A stretch of DNA of 64,000 bases from Serpula lacrymans var. lacrymans S7.9 (taxonomy: Eukaryota; Basidiomycota; Agaricomycetes; Boletales; Serpulaceae). The position numbers and the translations under genes were made by a program. The stretch is taken from contig NW_006763303.1 in NCBI RefSeq assembly GCF_000218685.1, positions 744,001 through 808,000 on the forward strand, read 5' to 3'. The notes beneath the pieces were generated by a model. The model did no database searches, was not told where the DNA came from, and worked only from the letters and a program-made list of their open reading frames with translations. Positions 1 through 8,949 of the stretch are shown here, one piece after another; the first letter of the stretch is position 1; every line of letters begins with the position of its first letter.

Positions 1-330
1 AACTGTTCCATCTGAAAAAAATTCATATGAATATGATATAGCTACATAAATATATTTTTAATCAGGAGGACAGATCAGTGAGTTGCATAACAGGATGAAA
101 TGAACAAGCCCAAGGTGGGTTGTGTAACTACTCTTGTGACTAGTACTAGTGACGCAACAGACCCTCCTTCCGTTTATGGAGAGGCATAAGTACATGCATA
201 TTGATATGTACAGGATAGTTGTGGGATTCTGGAAATGATGGTAAGGAGAGCACCAACTGAAGATACGTAGGACAAGACGTACTTAAGTGTTTAAGTGTCT
301 CCGAGGGGGTGATTACTGCATTAACCATAG

Positions 331-2161
331 TTAAATCGGGTCTTTGAAGACTTCGTCCCAGGTCTTGGGCAACAATGGCAGTGCATCTAGGAAAGCTTTA
401 AACCACAGCTTGTATAATTTATCGCCGAGCGTTGTTAGAGATTCAACCAAGCTGTCTGGGATGAGCTTAATTCCGAACAGCCCACAGACCCTCTTTAATA
501 ACGGGCAGGATTTCTGTTACAAAGGGTACGAAAACCTTCAAAATAGGGGATAAATCTTTACTTATGAGATTCTCCTCCAGCATCGATAGCGTCCAACTTT
601 TGATCACATCACTCTTGTGAGGACCACCTGCAGTCCGTAGTTCATGAAGCCATGATCTCTCATCGAACGTTAAACTTTTACGCTCGTCGCGGATACTCAA
701 CAACCCGCATAATATGACCCAAAGGAAAGATTCCAAGTCATCCGCAACTGTATGAAGCACGGGTTTCCCATGAAACCACGTGTTCACTAGTTCCCTAGAC
801 ATGTAAAGGGGTGTTCCCTGAAGTGATTTTAAGACTAAATAACAGACCTGGAGACGAGTCACTTACCGAATGATGTGTCCTGGGCTTGTGATCTAGTTGT
901 CGCCATTGGATTGCTTGGCCACCGTCAGAGATTAGATTATACCCACACACTCTGTCAAGCTTAGGGTGAAATTGATCCTAGAATAGTTAAGATGATTACC
1001 ACATTTAGTTCATTATCAATTTGCAAAGATTTACCGTGTTATAGGCTCTTGCATTTCAGGCGTTGGCAACAATAGAACATCATTGTCATTGACATTGCGG
1101 TGCAGCCATCCATCCAAATACATATTGTGGTGAGCTGGAAACGGAGCATCAGTCCTGATAGGTACTTGAAAGGAAATACACTTACTTATCATTCCATGAA
1201 ACACGCCTTGTAAGAAATGGTACGGGCCCACGGCCGTCTGGAGTTTGCCGCACTTTGTCTTTGATATCGACCACTTGTGTGTTGTCTTCTCCATATTCAC
1301 GTCGCACTTGTGTTTTACCTTTTCAGATTGTCTGGAGCTTGTTCTCTCCTCCATTTCCTTCAATTGCGTATCTTTCGGCGCCTTGGATATATACTGCAAA
1401 TCGTCCGAAGTGAACATTCATTTGCATTCACTATCCACGCCCCCTCTTTTCCTTGTTGAACTGTGTACTGGGCGTAAGCACTAGGCATTCCCATCATGTC
1501 TTCAGTGCTACGGAAAACTTCAATCTCGTCGTGGTCATGCAAAGGCCATGCATCCATAAAAGGTGGTGCAGAAATATTCTTGAGCTCTGACAGATAGAGG
1601 ATGGTAAGCAGGGAGAGAGGAGAAATCTTTGTTGCAATTCATGGTCTGCCAGTCAAGCTTCCATAATTCCCAATCCTGCCTACCTTGTGCTGCTTGGACA
1701 TCAGAGTGTGGCTTCCGACGTTTGCTGCTTTCGGTTTCATTGACATTGTCGCGTGACCGCTTCCCAATATTTGAACCGTTAGAGATTTGATTATAAGAGG
1801 GTGCGATGCCTTCAGTGTGCGGGCGTAAGATGGAGATGTGGCATTGAATAGCGGAGGTTGGTATGGTTGGAAAGTTTATGACATTACTGAGAGTATCATC
1901 GAATAACTTTTCCGCATCATCGACCTTTTCAAAAGAATAAACCTGGGTAACACGGCCACAAATGGACTGACAATGATGGAGTAAGACGGCAACCTTGTAG
2001 AGACCCCACTTTGGGATCTGGAAGTAGTGATTGGTCGGCAATAGATCGATCCCAGTCCGCACCTGCAAAGTATTTTTCCATGAAAGTATGTCCACTATGC
2101 CCTCTGCAAAAGCGGCAAAATGATCCTCTGTCTCTAGGCTCATCATAGGGCTGCAAGCCAT
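331..2161 (-). CDS. FunK1-type (fungal) protein kinase, probably degenerate
   Basis: Fungal FunK1-family kinase-like protein, read on the minus strand in several exons. The middle part (1417-1031) has the family stretch before the catalytic loop, followed by GWLHRNVNDNDVLLL where active members read HRD..GN. The C-terminal part (862-467) has GTPLYMSRELV and HTVADDLESFLWV, which are typical FunK1 signatures, and 960-863 encodes SDGGQAIQW, a family motif before it. The N-terminal exon (2161-1535) is less conserved and ends in a Lys/Arg-rich stretch. The frame closes at 467. A further reading frame down to 331 (LPKTWDEVF) looks like the natural C-terminus displaced by a frame change. Loss of the catalytic Asp and this frame break suggest a pseudokinase or decaying copy. 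Exon borders are not resolved, and the true start may lie further upstream. Confidence 0.6.
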
Positions 2162-2456
2162 GCCAGGCCTTTGATAGGAGCAGACATTGAATGCAGACTA
2201 ATACAAACATAGTTTTCAAAGAACCAGTAAAGAACCAGTCACATGAAGCCCCAAATGAGAACCAAATCATCTCAGCCATTACTCAAAAAAATAGTAAACA
2301 AGTTAGTTGAGCTATCACAAATTGTATTTTAATAATATCTGAAGTAATCCATCCAGGTCACCTCAGTGGCTTCTTAGTGGCTGGAATTTTAGTGTTTTTG
2401 TGCAAATCTGTGAGGAATCGATTTTTCTTATTGCATTCCTATCATGTTGTGGTTAT

Positions 2457-3082
2457 TGTGAGGAATCGATTTTTCTTATCGCATTCCCGTCATGTCGTGG
2501 TTAGCAGACTCGATCCCCGTCACTCCTCTTGCCCTTGGACTAGAGATTACAGCAGGTGTCTTATTACTTTTATCATTTTTCTTCTTATTCTCTCTTCACA
2601 CTCACGTTCTATCGTACCTACAACGAGGTAGACTTGTTGTCGACCCTCAAGAAGATATCCAGATGACATAGCCACAATCCAGTGCTATGTCTGGGAATAC
2701 TTCGGAGGAATATTGATAAGCGAAGAAGGTTGTGAGTCAGCACCTTCTCATGGGCTTACTGATACAGCCAATCACACATCCCTTACCAATACATTTTCTC
2801 ATACGACTAGTAAATACGATAGATCGGACCACCTTCTCCTTTTTCTTATTGGTTAGCTAGCTGGTCAGACCACTTTCTCAGTTCTTCCCTTTCTCGGTCT
2901 GACCATCGCCGTTCACTATATAAAGAGGTACATACTCGATGTATTGTTCTCTAGTTCAATATTAGTTTGGATTTGCGCTTATACCGATACTCTTCATTCT
3001 CATACCCTGATTCACCGCCTTCCAGCAAGGACTTGACCAGGCATTGTGCTTTGTTATATAGCTTTGTATTTGTTGCCTGACA
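2457..3082 (+). mobile_element. Solo LTR, family R copy A, inserted in copy B
   Basis: A 626-bp LTR with TG..CA ends, flanked by the 5-bp duplication GTTAT at 2452-2456 and 3083-3087. That sequence is single in the other family members. A TATA box (TATATAAA, 2917-2924) sits near the 3' end, and short GGTCAGACC and GGTCTGACC motifs lie just upstream. There is no coding region. Short open frames here recur in all R copies only because the DNA is repeated. Confidence 0.85.
2863..2924 (+). promoter_or_regulatory. Putative LTR core promoter with paired GGTCWGACC motifs
   Basis: In R copy A, GGTCAGACC (2863-2871) and its reverse complement GGTCTGACC (2896-2904) precede TATATAAA (2917-2924). The same arrangement is kept in copy B (around 3860-3920) and copy D (around 6530-6590, inverted). 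It is altered in copy C. Position and conservation suggest a U3 promoter with a dyad binding site. This is an inference; no factor is identified. Confidence 0.45.
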
Positions 3083-3348
3083 GTTATCCGATTCATTCCC
3101 TGTCACTCCCCTCGCTCTTGGACTAGAAATCACGGTCGGCATTCTATTATTTTTATCCTTTTTCTTTTTATTTTCCATTCATACTCACATCCTATCGTAT
3201 TTACAATGAAGGAGAACTATGGTAGACCCTCAAGAAGATATCCAGATGACATAGCAATGATTCAATGCTATGTCTGGGAATACTTCGGAGGAATATAGAT
3301 AAGCGAGGTAAGCTATGAATCAGTGCCTTCTCATGGGCTTACTGATAC

Positions 3349-3754
3349 TGTAACAACCAAGAGTTTCTTATTCTGGCGCACAACTCAGACAAGCAAAAGA
3401 GAGAAGAGAGAAGGAAGGGATCACCCCTTAGGTTTCAACAAGTTAGTTGTGCTAGACAACAGGAGGACTCACTGAGTCCCTCCCTATGTATTGCTTCAGT
3501 ATATATACTAAAATACATGAGGTACTGTATAGTTGTAAATAAAGTTTAAAGTCCGATGTCTAGCATGTGACCAGTCACATGATGAGTCTAGACACTGGTC
3601 AGGTGTTGTGTCACATGACTGGTCATGTGACTATGAAAAGTCCGAAAATGTAAAGTAAAGTAAATGATCACATGATCAGTCATGTGACTTGGAAAAAAAA
3701 AGTAAAAGTACAAAAAGTGAAGCGTAAGTAGGTGCTGGTATGTCAATTGTAACA
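3349..3754. mobile_element. Solo LTR, family S (406 bp), inserted in R copy B
   Basis: The sequence starts TGTAACAACC and ends AATTGTAACA, and it is flanked by the perfect 5-bp duplication GATAC (3344-3348 and 3755-3759). The uninterrupted R copies show the empty site, with GATAC present once. There are no coding sequences. It contains three CATGTGA-type dyads at 3564-3581, 3611-3630 and 3668-3687. It is the remnant of an LTR retrotransposon whose interior was lost by LTR-LTR recombination. Confidence 0.85.
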
Positions 3755-4446
3755 GATACGGCCAATTGTATACCTCTTACCAATACTCTTTTGCACACAA
3801 TTAGTAAATACGATAGTTTGGACCACTTTTTACTTTTTTTTCTTATTGGTTAGTTGGCTGGTCAGACCACCTTCTTAACTCTTCCCTTTTTTGGTCTGAC
3901 CATCGCTGTTCACTATATAAGGAAGTACATACTTGATGTATTATTCCTTAGTTCAATATTAGTTTGGATTCACGCTTATACCGATACTCTTCAACCTCAG
4001 TACTCTGATTCACCGCCCTCTTCAGGGACTTGATCAGATATCCATTATTGTTATATAGCTTCGTATTTGTTGCCTGACAAAATTGTGCTCCAGCAAGTAT
4101 GTCCATTATCCGGTCCTGCCCGTGGTGGTAAGTAATAGGCACATCTAGTCTTGCCTTGAGCCCTCTGTGAGAAAGTATTTCCTGTCCTTAAGGTCTTTCA
4201 GAACAGGACTCACCCTCAGCACACTTCTTTACTCTCGAAGACTGCAGCACACCTATTTTGAGTAAAACCAACTCCTTTATCTTGTCTTGATTCTATTGCG
4301 TGCATACTATGAGCATCCTGTTTTTTTCTGAGTACTTTGTGACATGTGTTTGGTTAGAAAAGCACTTCCCAGTTCATGCATACTGTAAGTGAAATTAGGG
4401 AGGCAAGGAAGGGTGATGCTCAAAATACTGTTCTCAGGCTAAATTT

Positions 4447-4860
4447 TGTTACGATACACAATTTTTGGACCTTTGATTTTCATTCTCCTCTTTAACTTTA
4501 TACTGTAGTTTTCACACATCGTGCCATGCGGCACTTTCCATTTTGTTCAAACTCCACCTTCTCGTGCTACACTGCCTTTATTCTCATTTTAGCTACAAGT
4601 CTCTCATGCAGTGGAGCTGGTCACACAGGCTGCGCCCTCTGACATCATCAGCCACTGCTTTATCAACTGTATAGTACAACATGTACAAACAACCTGTAGT
4701 AGTATATATACCTCAATAGATCCAGGAGACTCCTCAACAAATCCTCCTGTTGTTTACCCACAACTAACTCGGTCCTACCTAAAGGGTAACCACTCCCTCA
4801 TCACTACCTTTATAGTTTGTTCTAGTTGTGCGCCAGAGTAACTAACTCTTGGTTGTTGCA
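4447..4860 (+). mobile_element. Solo LTR, family T (414 bp)
   Basis: The sequence starts TGTTACGATACAC and ends TTGTTGCA, with the 5-bp duplication AATTT on both sides (4442-4446 and 4861-4865). It matches the 414-bp LTR at 61013-61426 over its whole length, and that copy still follows a gypsy chromodomain fragment. Family T is therefore the LTR of a Ty3/gypsy chromovirus. The stretch 4085-4440 to its left holds no gene I can recognise. Confidence 0.8.
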
Positions 4861-5035
4861 AATTTTGTATTTCTTTTATGCATGTGGATTTCTACGTTTG
4901 GGCAAGCATGAGGATTCTTGACTTATAATGATGAAACACCTTTGTCTTTAATGAGAAAAACCTGGACACATACAGTATTACAATCATGAACTGCACCTAC
5001 ACATCACCTGGGTCTCCCAACAAACAAGCCTAACT

Positions 5036-5659
5036 TGTCAGGCAACGAATATGAAGCTATATAACAACAATCAATGCCTGGCCAAGTCCTTGATAAAAGG
5101 TGGTGGATCAGAGTATGAGAGCTGAAGAGTATTGGTATAGGTGCAAATCCAAACTAATATTGAACTAAAGAACAATACATGGAATATCTACTCCTTACAT
5201 ACTGAATAGTAGCAGTCAGGCCAAAAAAAGAGCAAAGTACAAGAGTGGCCTAACTGAATGATTAACCAATAAGAAAAAGGGGAAGTGGTCTGATTTATTG
5301 TATTTACTAATTGCGTGAGAGAGAGTCTTGGTAAAAGATGTACAATTGGCTATATCAGTAAGCCCATGAGAAGGCACTGAGTCATAGCCTATATTGCTGA
5401 TTAATATCTCTCTGAAGTATTCCTGGACATAGCACTGAATTATTGCTATGCCATCTGGATATCTTCTCCAGGGTCTGCAACAGTTCTCCTTCGTCGTAAG
5501 TACAACAGAATGTGAGTATAAATGGAAAATAAGAAGAAAAAAGGTAAGAGTAATAAGATACTGGCTGTGATCTCTAGTCCAAGGGTGAGAGGAGTGACAG
5601 GGAATGAGTTGGATAACCACAACATGATGGGATGTGATGAGAAAAATTGATTCCTCACA
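5036..5659 (-). mobile_element. Solo LTR, family R copy C
   Basis: A 624-bp inverted copy of the R LTR. It starts TGTCAGGCAACGAA and ends ATTCCTCACA on the plus strand. The perfect duplication TAACT flanks it at 5031-5035 and 5660-5664. It is uninterrupted, so it serves as the reference for reading the nested copies B and D. Its TATA and GGTCWGACC region has diverged. Confidence 0.85.
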
Positions 5660-5664
5660 TAACT

Positions 5665-6358
5665 ATAGTGGATGCTCAAGTGCTTTGACCACTATAGTGA
5701 GGCTCAAAACCTAGGTTCTCCCAACACCAGCATTAACAAGTTGCACCCGTTGCAGCTTTGCTGCAACTGTCAGGTGCCACAAAAAACCACGCAAGCAAAA
5801 CTAAGCAAAATAACTGACACAACATGACTTACTATCATTTCTGTACTGGTAGACAGAACTCCAGCATCTCCAAAGGAGATATTCTCTGAGTCTGAAACTC
5901 CCAAACCATTGGAATACTCAGGATTACATTCCTCATGGTCTGCTGGTTGGCACAACTCTGCACCCCATTTCCACATGGTACTCTGGTTGTCTGCTCCAAT
6001 ACTTCTGCACTGAACTTCTAGTCCGCCATACATTTTTCCTTGCACATTCTAGTATTCCTCATGGACTCTGTAGTTAGACCTTATAATACACTCCTTGCAC
6101 ATACATTCCCCTCTCGCTAGATAATGATCGGCAAGGAACTCTGTACCTACATTACAAGTTACTCCTTATAAGCTCCTACTCCTCCAATAGTATATAAGTT
6201 GTAGCTCCTATACTCCATTCCTGCAGTTCAAATATCAATTAGATTCCCTCGCCTTTTTACCAGTCCTTTTCTAAGTCCTTCTGATCCTTCTCCAAAGGAT
6301 CTTTACTCTGCTCCCCTTTCATCCTCTACTCCCCTCCGTCCATTTTCTGTTGAGTTAG
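5665..6358. other. Intergenic, no gene recognised
   Basis: AT-rich sequence between two R-family LTRs. Short open frames occur on both strands, but none resembles a known family and none has convincing splice structure. I see no RNA gene or additional repeat. Confidence 0.4.
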
Positions 6359-6929
6359 GGACCTGTCAGGCAACAAATATGAAGCTATATAACAAAGCAC
6401 AACGCCTGGTCAAGTCCTTGCTGGAAGGCAATGAATCAGGGTATGAGGATGAAGAGTATCGGTATAAGCGCAAATCCAAACTAATATTGAACTAGAGAAT
6501 AGTACATCGAGTATGTACTTTTTTATATAGTGAACGGTGATGGTCAGACCGAGAAAGGGAAGAACTAAGAAAGTGGTCTGACCAGCTAGCTAACCAATAA
6601 GAAAAAAAGGAGAAGGTGGTCCGATCTATCGTATTTACTAATCATATGAGAAAGCGTATTGGTAAGGGATGTGCGATTGGCTGTATCAGTAAGCCCATGA
6701 GAAGGCGCTGACTCACAACCTTCTTCGCTTATCAATATTCCTCCGAAGTATTCCCAGACATAGCACTGGATCGTTGCTATGTCATTTGGATATCTTCTCG
6801 AGGGTCTACAACAAGTCTCCTTCGTTGTAGGTATGATAGGACGTGAGTGTGAATAGAAAATAAGAAGAAAAAGGATAAAAGTAATAAAACACCTGCTGTA
6901 ATCTCTAGTCCAAGAGCAAGAGGAGTGAC

Positions 6930-7343
6930 TGTTACGCACGAAGTGCTTAACAAAGTCTGAGGGTTCGTCAAGGTTTGTAAAAAGACTTATCCGAAGACAA
7001 GTTCGAGAACATAGTTCTGAGTGGAGGTTTTCCAACGGGAGTTGGTCTTCTTCTGAATAGAAGTCTGATCTTAGAAGTCTAGCTTTGTAAGCGTAAACTG
7101 CGTAGAATTGTATTGGAGAATACTACTGCTGTTACATGGTATTTATAATGGAAAGGAATCGGTGATAGGAGTTAGGTCCTATCTAGGGCAGGTCCGTCTG
7201 TTGAGGACTAAGTACTATAATAGGTACTGTGAATGCGAGAGGAACGGAAGTGTACGTGAAGGAAATGAGTCATCGGTCCGATGGTATAACCGATGAGTAA
7301 AAAGAAATGAGTAGTCCTTAAATGTCCAATAGAGATTGTAACA
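6930..7343 (-). repeat. 3' LTR of the gypsy element
   Basis: A 414-bp LTR with TGTTAC..GTAACA ends. It is the 3' LTR because the element reads on the minus strand. It differs from the other LTR at seven sites, all transitions; three of them involve a CpG in one of the two copies. The polypurine tract lies immediately inside it. Confidence 0.92.
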
Positions 7344-7362
7344 TTACCCCCTTACTTGCTCC
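7344..7362 (-). other. Polypurine tract of the gypsy element
   Basis: Read on the minus strand, the sequence just before the 3' LTR contains AAGTAAGGGGGTAA. A purine run directly upstream of the 3' LTR is the usual plus-strand DNA primer site of LTR retrotransposons. Confidence 0.7.
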
Positions 7363-7367
7363 GAGTT

Positions 7368-7913
7368 TCACCGAAATTCGGTACCTTTGCTGTCCATATT
7401 GTAACTGTCATTGTAGCTGACATCTCCATGTAATCCTTCCATCAGAATCCTATCCTCGTCTTCCCTGCGGATGGGACACCAATTGAAACTATGTCCCGGT
7501 GCACAACGGTCACAGTCGGGGCAATAGTAGGCTTTGCAATAGTATGTGCGATGATCGCTCCAACCGCAGTTTTGGCAGTATGGAGCGTTGTTACGAATGC
7601 CTTCATGGTATCTTTGTCGGGTGTTGGATGAGGTGTCGGATTGGGGAGTGGTTGGATCGTCATCTCCCAGGTCGTACATTCCTGCATACAACTGATCAAT
7701 CATGGCTGCGTCATCATCTACGTTGATTGGGTTAGAGGGAGAGTCAGTCTCAGGCCTGTGCATTGCGCCAGGCGGACTGTCTTTCTGTCCCTTCAACATA
7801 CGAGACTGCCGTTTTGATGGAGTTCTGGCGGCGGGGATCTGGAGTATCACCTCTTGCCGGCCGCGTCGGGCTCCTCGTCGGTTCGTCAGGTGACGGGTTT
7901 GGGTGTTTGGCAC
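7368..7913 (-). CDS. Accessory ORF of the gypsy element with Cys/His-rich domain
   Basis: An open frame of about 181 codons in the position where some retroelements carry an env-like gene, just before the 3' LTR. The N-terminal half is basic (several RR and KR pairs) and low in complexity. The C-terminal half has a cluster of Cys and His residues (CQNCGW..H, then C, CPDCDRC, GH, WC) that looks like a zinc-binding module. It is not the CCHC knuckle of Gag. The frame opens with GTG at 7913, so the true start or a splice junction is unknown. An alternative frame with a Pro/Ser/Thr-rich product (8058-7750) overlaps its 5' part, and the two could be joined by splicing. I do not recognise a function. 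Confidence 0.5.
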   Translation of the reverse strand: MPNTQTRHLTNRRGARRGRQEVILQIPAARTPSKRQSRMLKGQKDSPPGAMHRPETDSPSNPINVDDDAAMIDQLYAGMYDLGDDDPTTPQSDTSSNTRQRYHEGIRNNAPYCQNCGWSDHRTYYCKAYYCPDCDRCAPGHSFNWCPIRREDEDRILMEGLHGDVSYNDSYNMDSKGTEFR

Positions 7914-8324
7914 TGGTCGAGGTGGAGATGATGGGGGAGACGGTGGTTTTGGGTTCGACCCAATGGAACGGGGACTGGAGTGGCTTGACTCTTGTGAGAT
8001 TGGGCTGGTTGGGACGGTGGGAATATATTTTTCCTCCGACAGGATGGGTGTAGGTCAACGGGTGATGATGTGGTAAGTGCGCTCCGTGTTAGTTTTGGTG
8101 ATTCTGCACCTTTGTGCTACCTATATATTTTCATTCCTTTCGTTTACAAAACTTCGGACAGTACTGCAGAGTCCAATGCTTCCTATTCTCTAGTTACTCA
8201 CATTGGACTCTAGGTACTGTATACCTGTCATACTCTCTAATAATAAAGTTACTCACATTGGACTCTAGTTCCAGTCCCTGATTGCTCTCAGCAAGTGGCT
8301 AGACACTTCCTTCAAGCTTTGTTC

Positions 8325-8900
8325 TTAATACTCCGGGGTAACACTGGTCTGGTCTGGGTGTGACAGGGACCGGAGGGACAAACCGGGTGGAGGAGTACTC
8401 GTACAACCGTTTCGCTCTATCCGCGTGCGAGCTTTGTTTAGCAATGTCCTCCCACCTGATTCCAAATATTCCTTTGCCAAGTCCATCTGCCCATTTGAGG
8501 AGCTCATCCTCAAGCGTCGTTCCATAGATTCCAAAACTAACTTTTCCATCCGGAGTGCCCGACAGATACTCAAGTCCTGACTGTTGAGCTGCGAATGCTC
8601 GCTTTCCAACGAATGTATTGAGTCTATGGCTTTTAGGAGTTCGTCAGCTATGAGGTCTATGGCAAGGAAGGTATGCATGGAAGAAAGAGTGTGATACGCA
8701 TGGGGGCAGTGTTTTTTGGTCTCATAAAAGAAATAGGTATAGGTGTCTTTTGCTGACATTAATTCTATGGCGTCAGTGATGTCGGCTTGGTTGTGTCGTT
8801 GCCCACGGGCAAAAGACACTCGTTCGTCGGCTAGCAAGTTGGCGTGGCCGGGTATCAAGTAGGTGGTGATAGGGAAGCCGGTGGAGTTAGAAGTAGACAT
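8325..8900 (-). CDS. Accessory ORF of the gypsy element, unknown function
   Basis: A 191-codon open frame that starts at ATG 8900, about 50 bp after the end of the pol reading frame. The product is mostly helical in appearance, with a Leu-rich central region (ADELLKAIDSIHSLESE) that could form a coiled coil, and a Pro-rich C-terminus. No signal peptide or membrane segment is evident, so a classical envelope protein is unlikely. The frame is undamaged although the neighbouring pol carries several stops. I do not recognise the family. Confidence 0.5.
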   Translation of the reverse strand: MSTSNSTGFPITTYLIPGHANLLADERVSFARGQRHNQADITDAIELMSAKDTYTYFFYETKKHCPHAYHTLSSMHTFLAIDLIADELLKAIDSIHSLESEHSQLNSQDLSICRALRMEKLVLESMERRLRMSSSNGQMDLAKEYLESGGRTLLNKARTRIERNGCTSTPPPGLSLRSLSHPDQTSVTPEY

Positions 8901-8949
8901 GTTTTGTGTTGAGAGACAGAGGGTTGTTGGTAGTGGGGTGATTGTCTCT

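Larger units (their letters stand above)
2409..4079 (+). mobile_element. Solo LTR, family R copy B, split by two later insertions
   Basis: A ~628-bp LTR that begins TGTGAGGAATCG and ends GTTGCCTGACA. It lies in three pieces: 2409-2456, 3083-3348 and 3755-4079. The gaps are filled by R copy A and by a 406-bp solo LTR. Joining the pieces at the duplicated GTTAT and GATAC sites gives the same order and length as the uninterrupted copy C. The flanks are AAATC on the left and AAATT on the right, a 5-bp target duplication with one C/T difference. No internal retrotransposon region is present. Orientation follows the TATA box. Confidence 0.8.

Noticed and set aside
2951..3178. Minus-strand ORFs in the R-family LTRs, also at 3948-4142, 5216-5620 and 6586-7035
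   Set aside because: These are frames within solo LTR DNA. Similar proteins appear because the LTR is repeated, and some frames run across insertion junctions.
3564..3687. Possible CRISPR-like array because of spaced repeats
   Set aside because: Only three imperfect palindromes within a solo LTR of a eukaryote; no uniform repeats or spacers.
7499..8053. Plus-strand ORFs across the gypsy 3' region
   Set aside because: They run opposite to the element's Cys/His-rich ORF and lack any family resemblance; the minus-strand frame fits the element.
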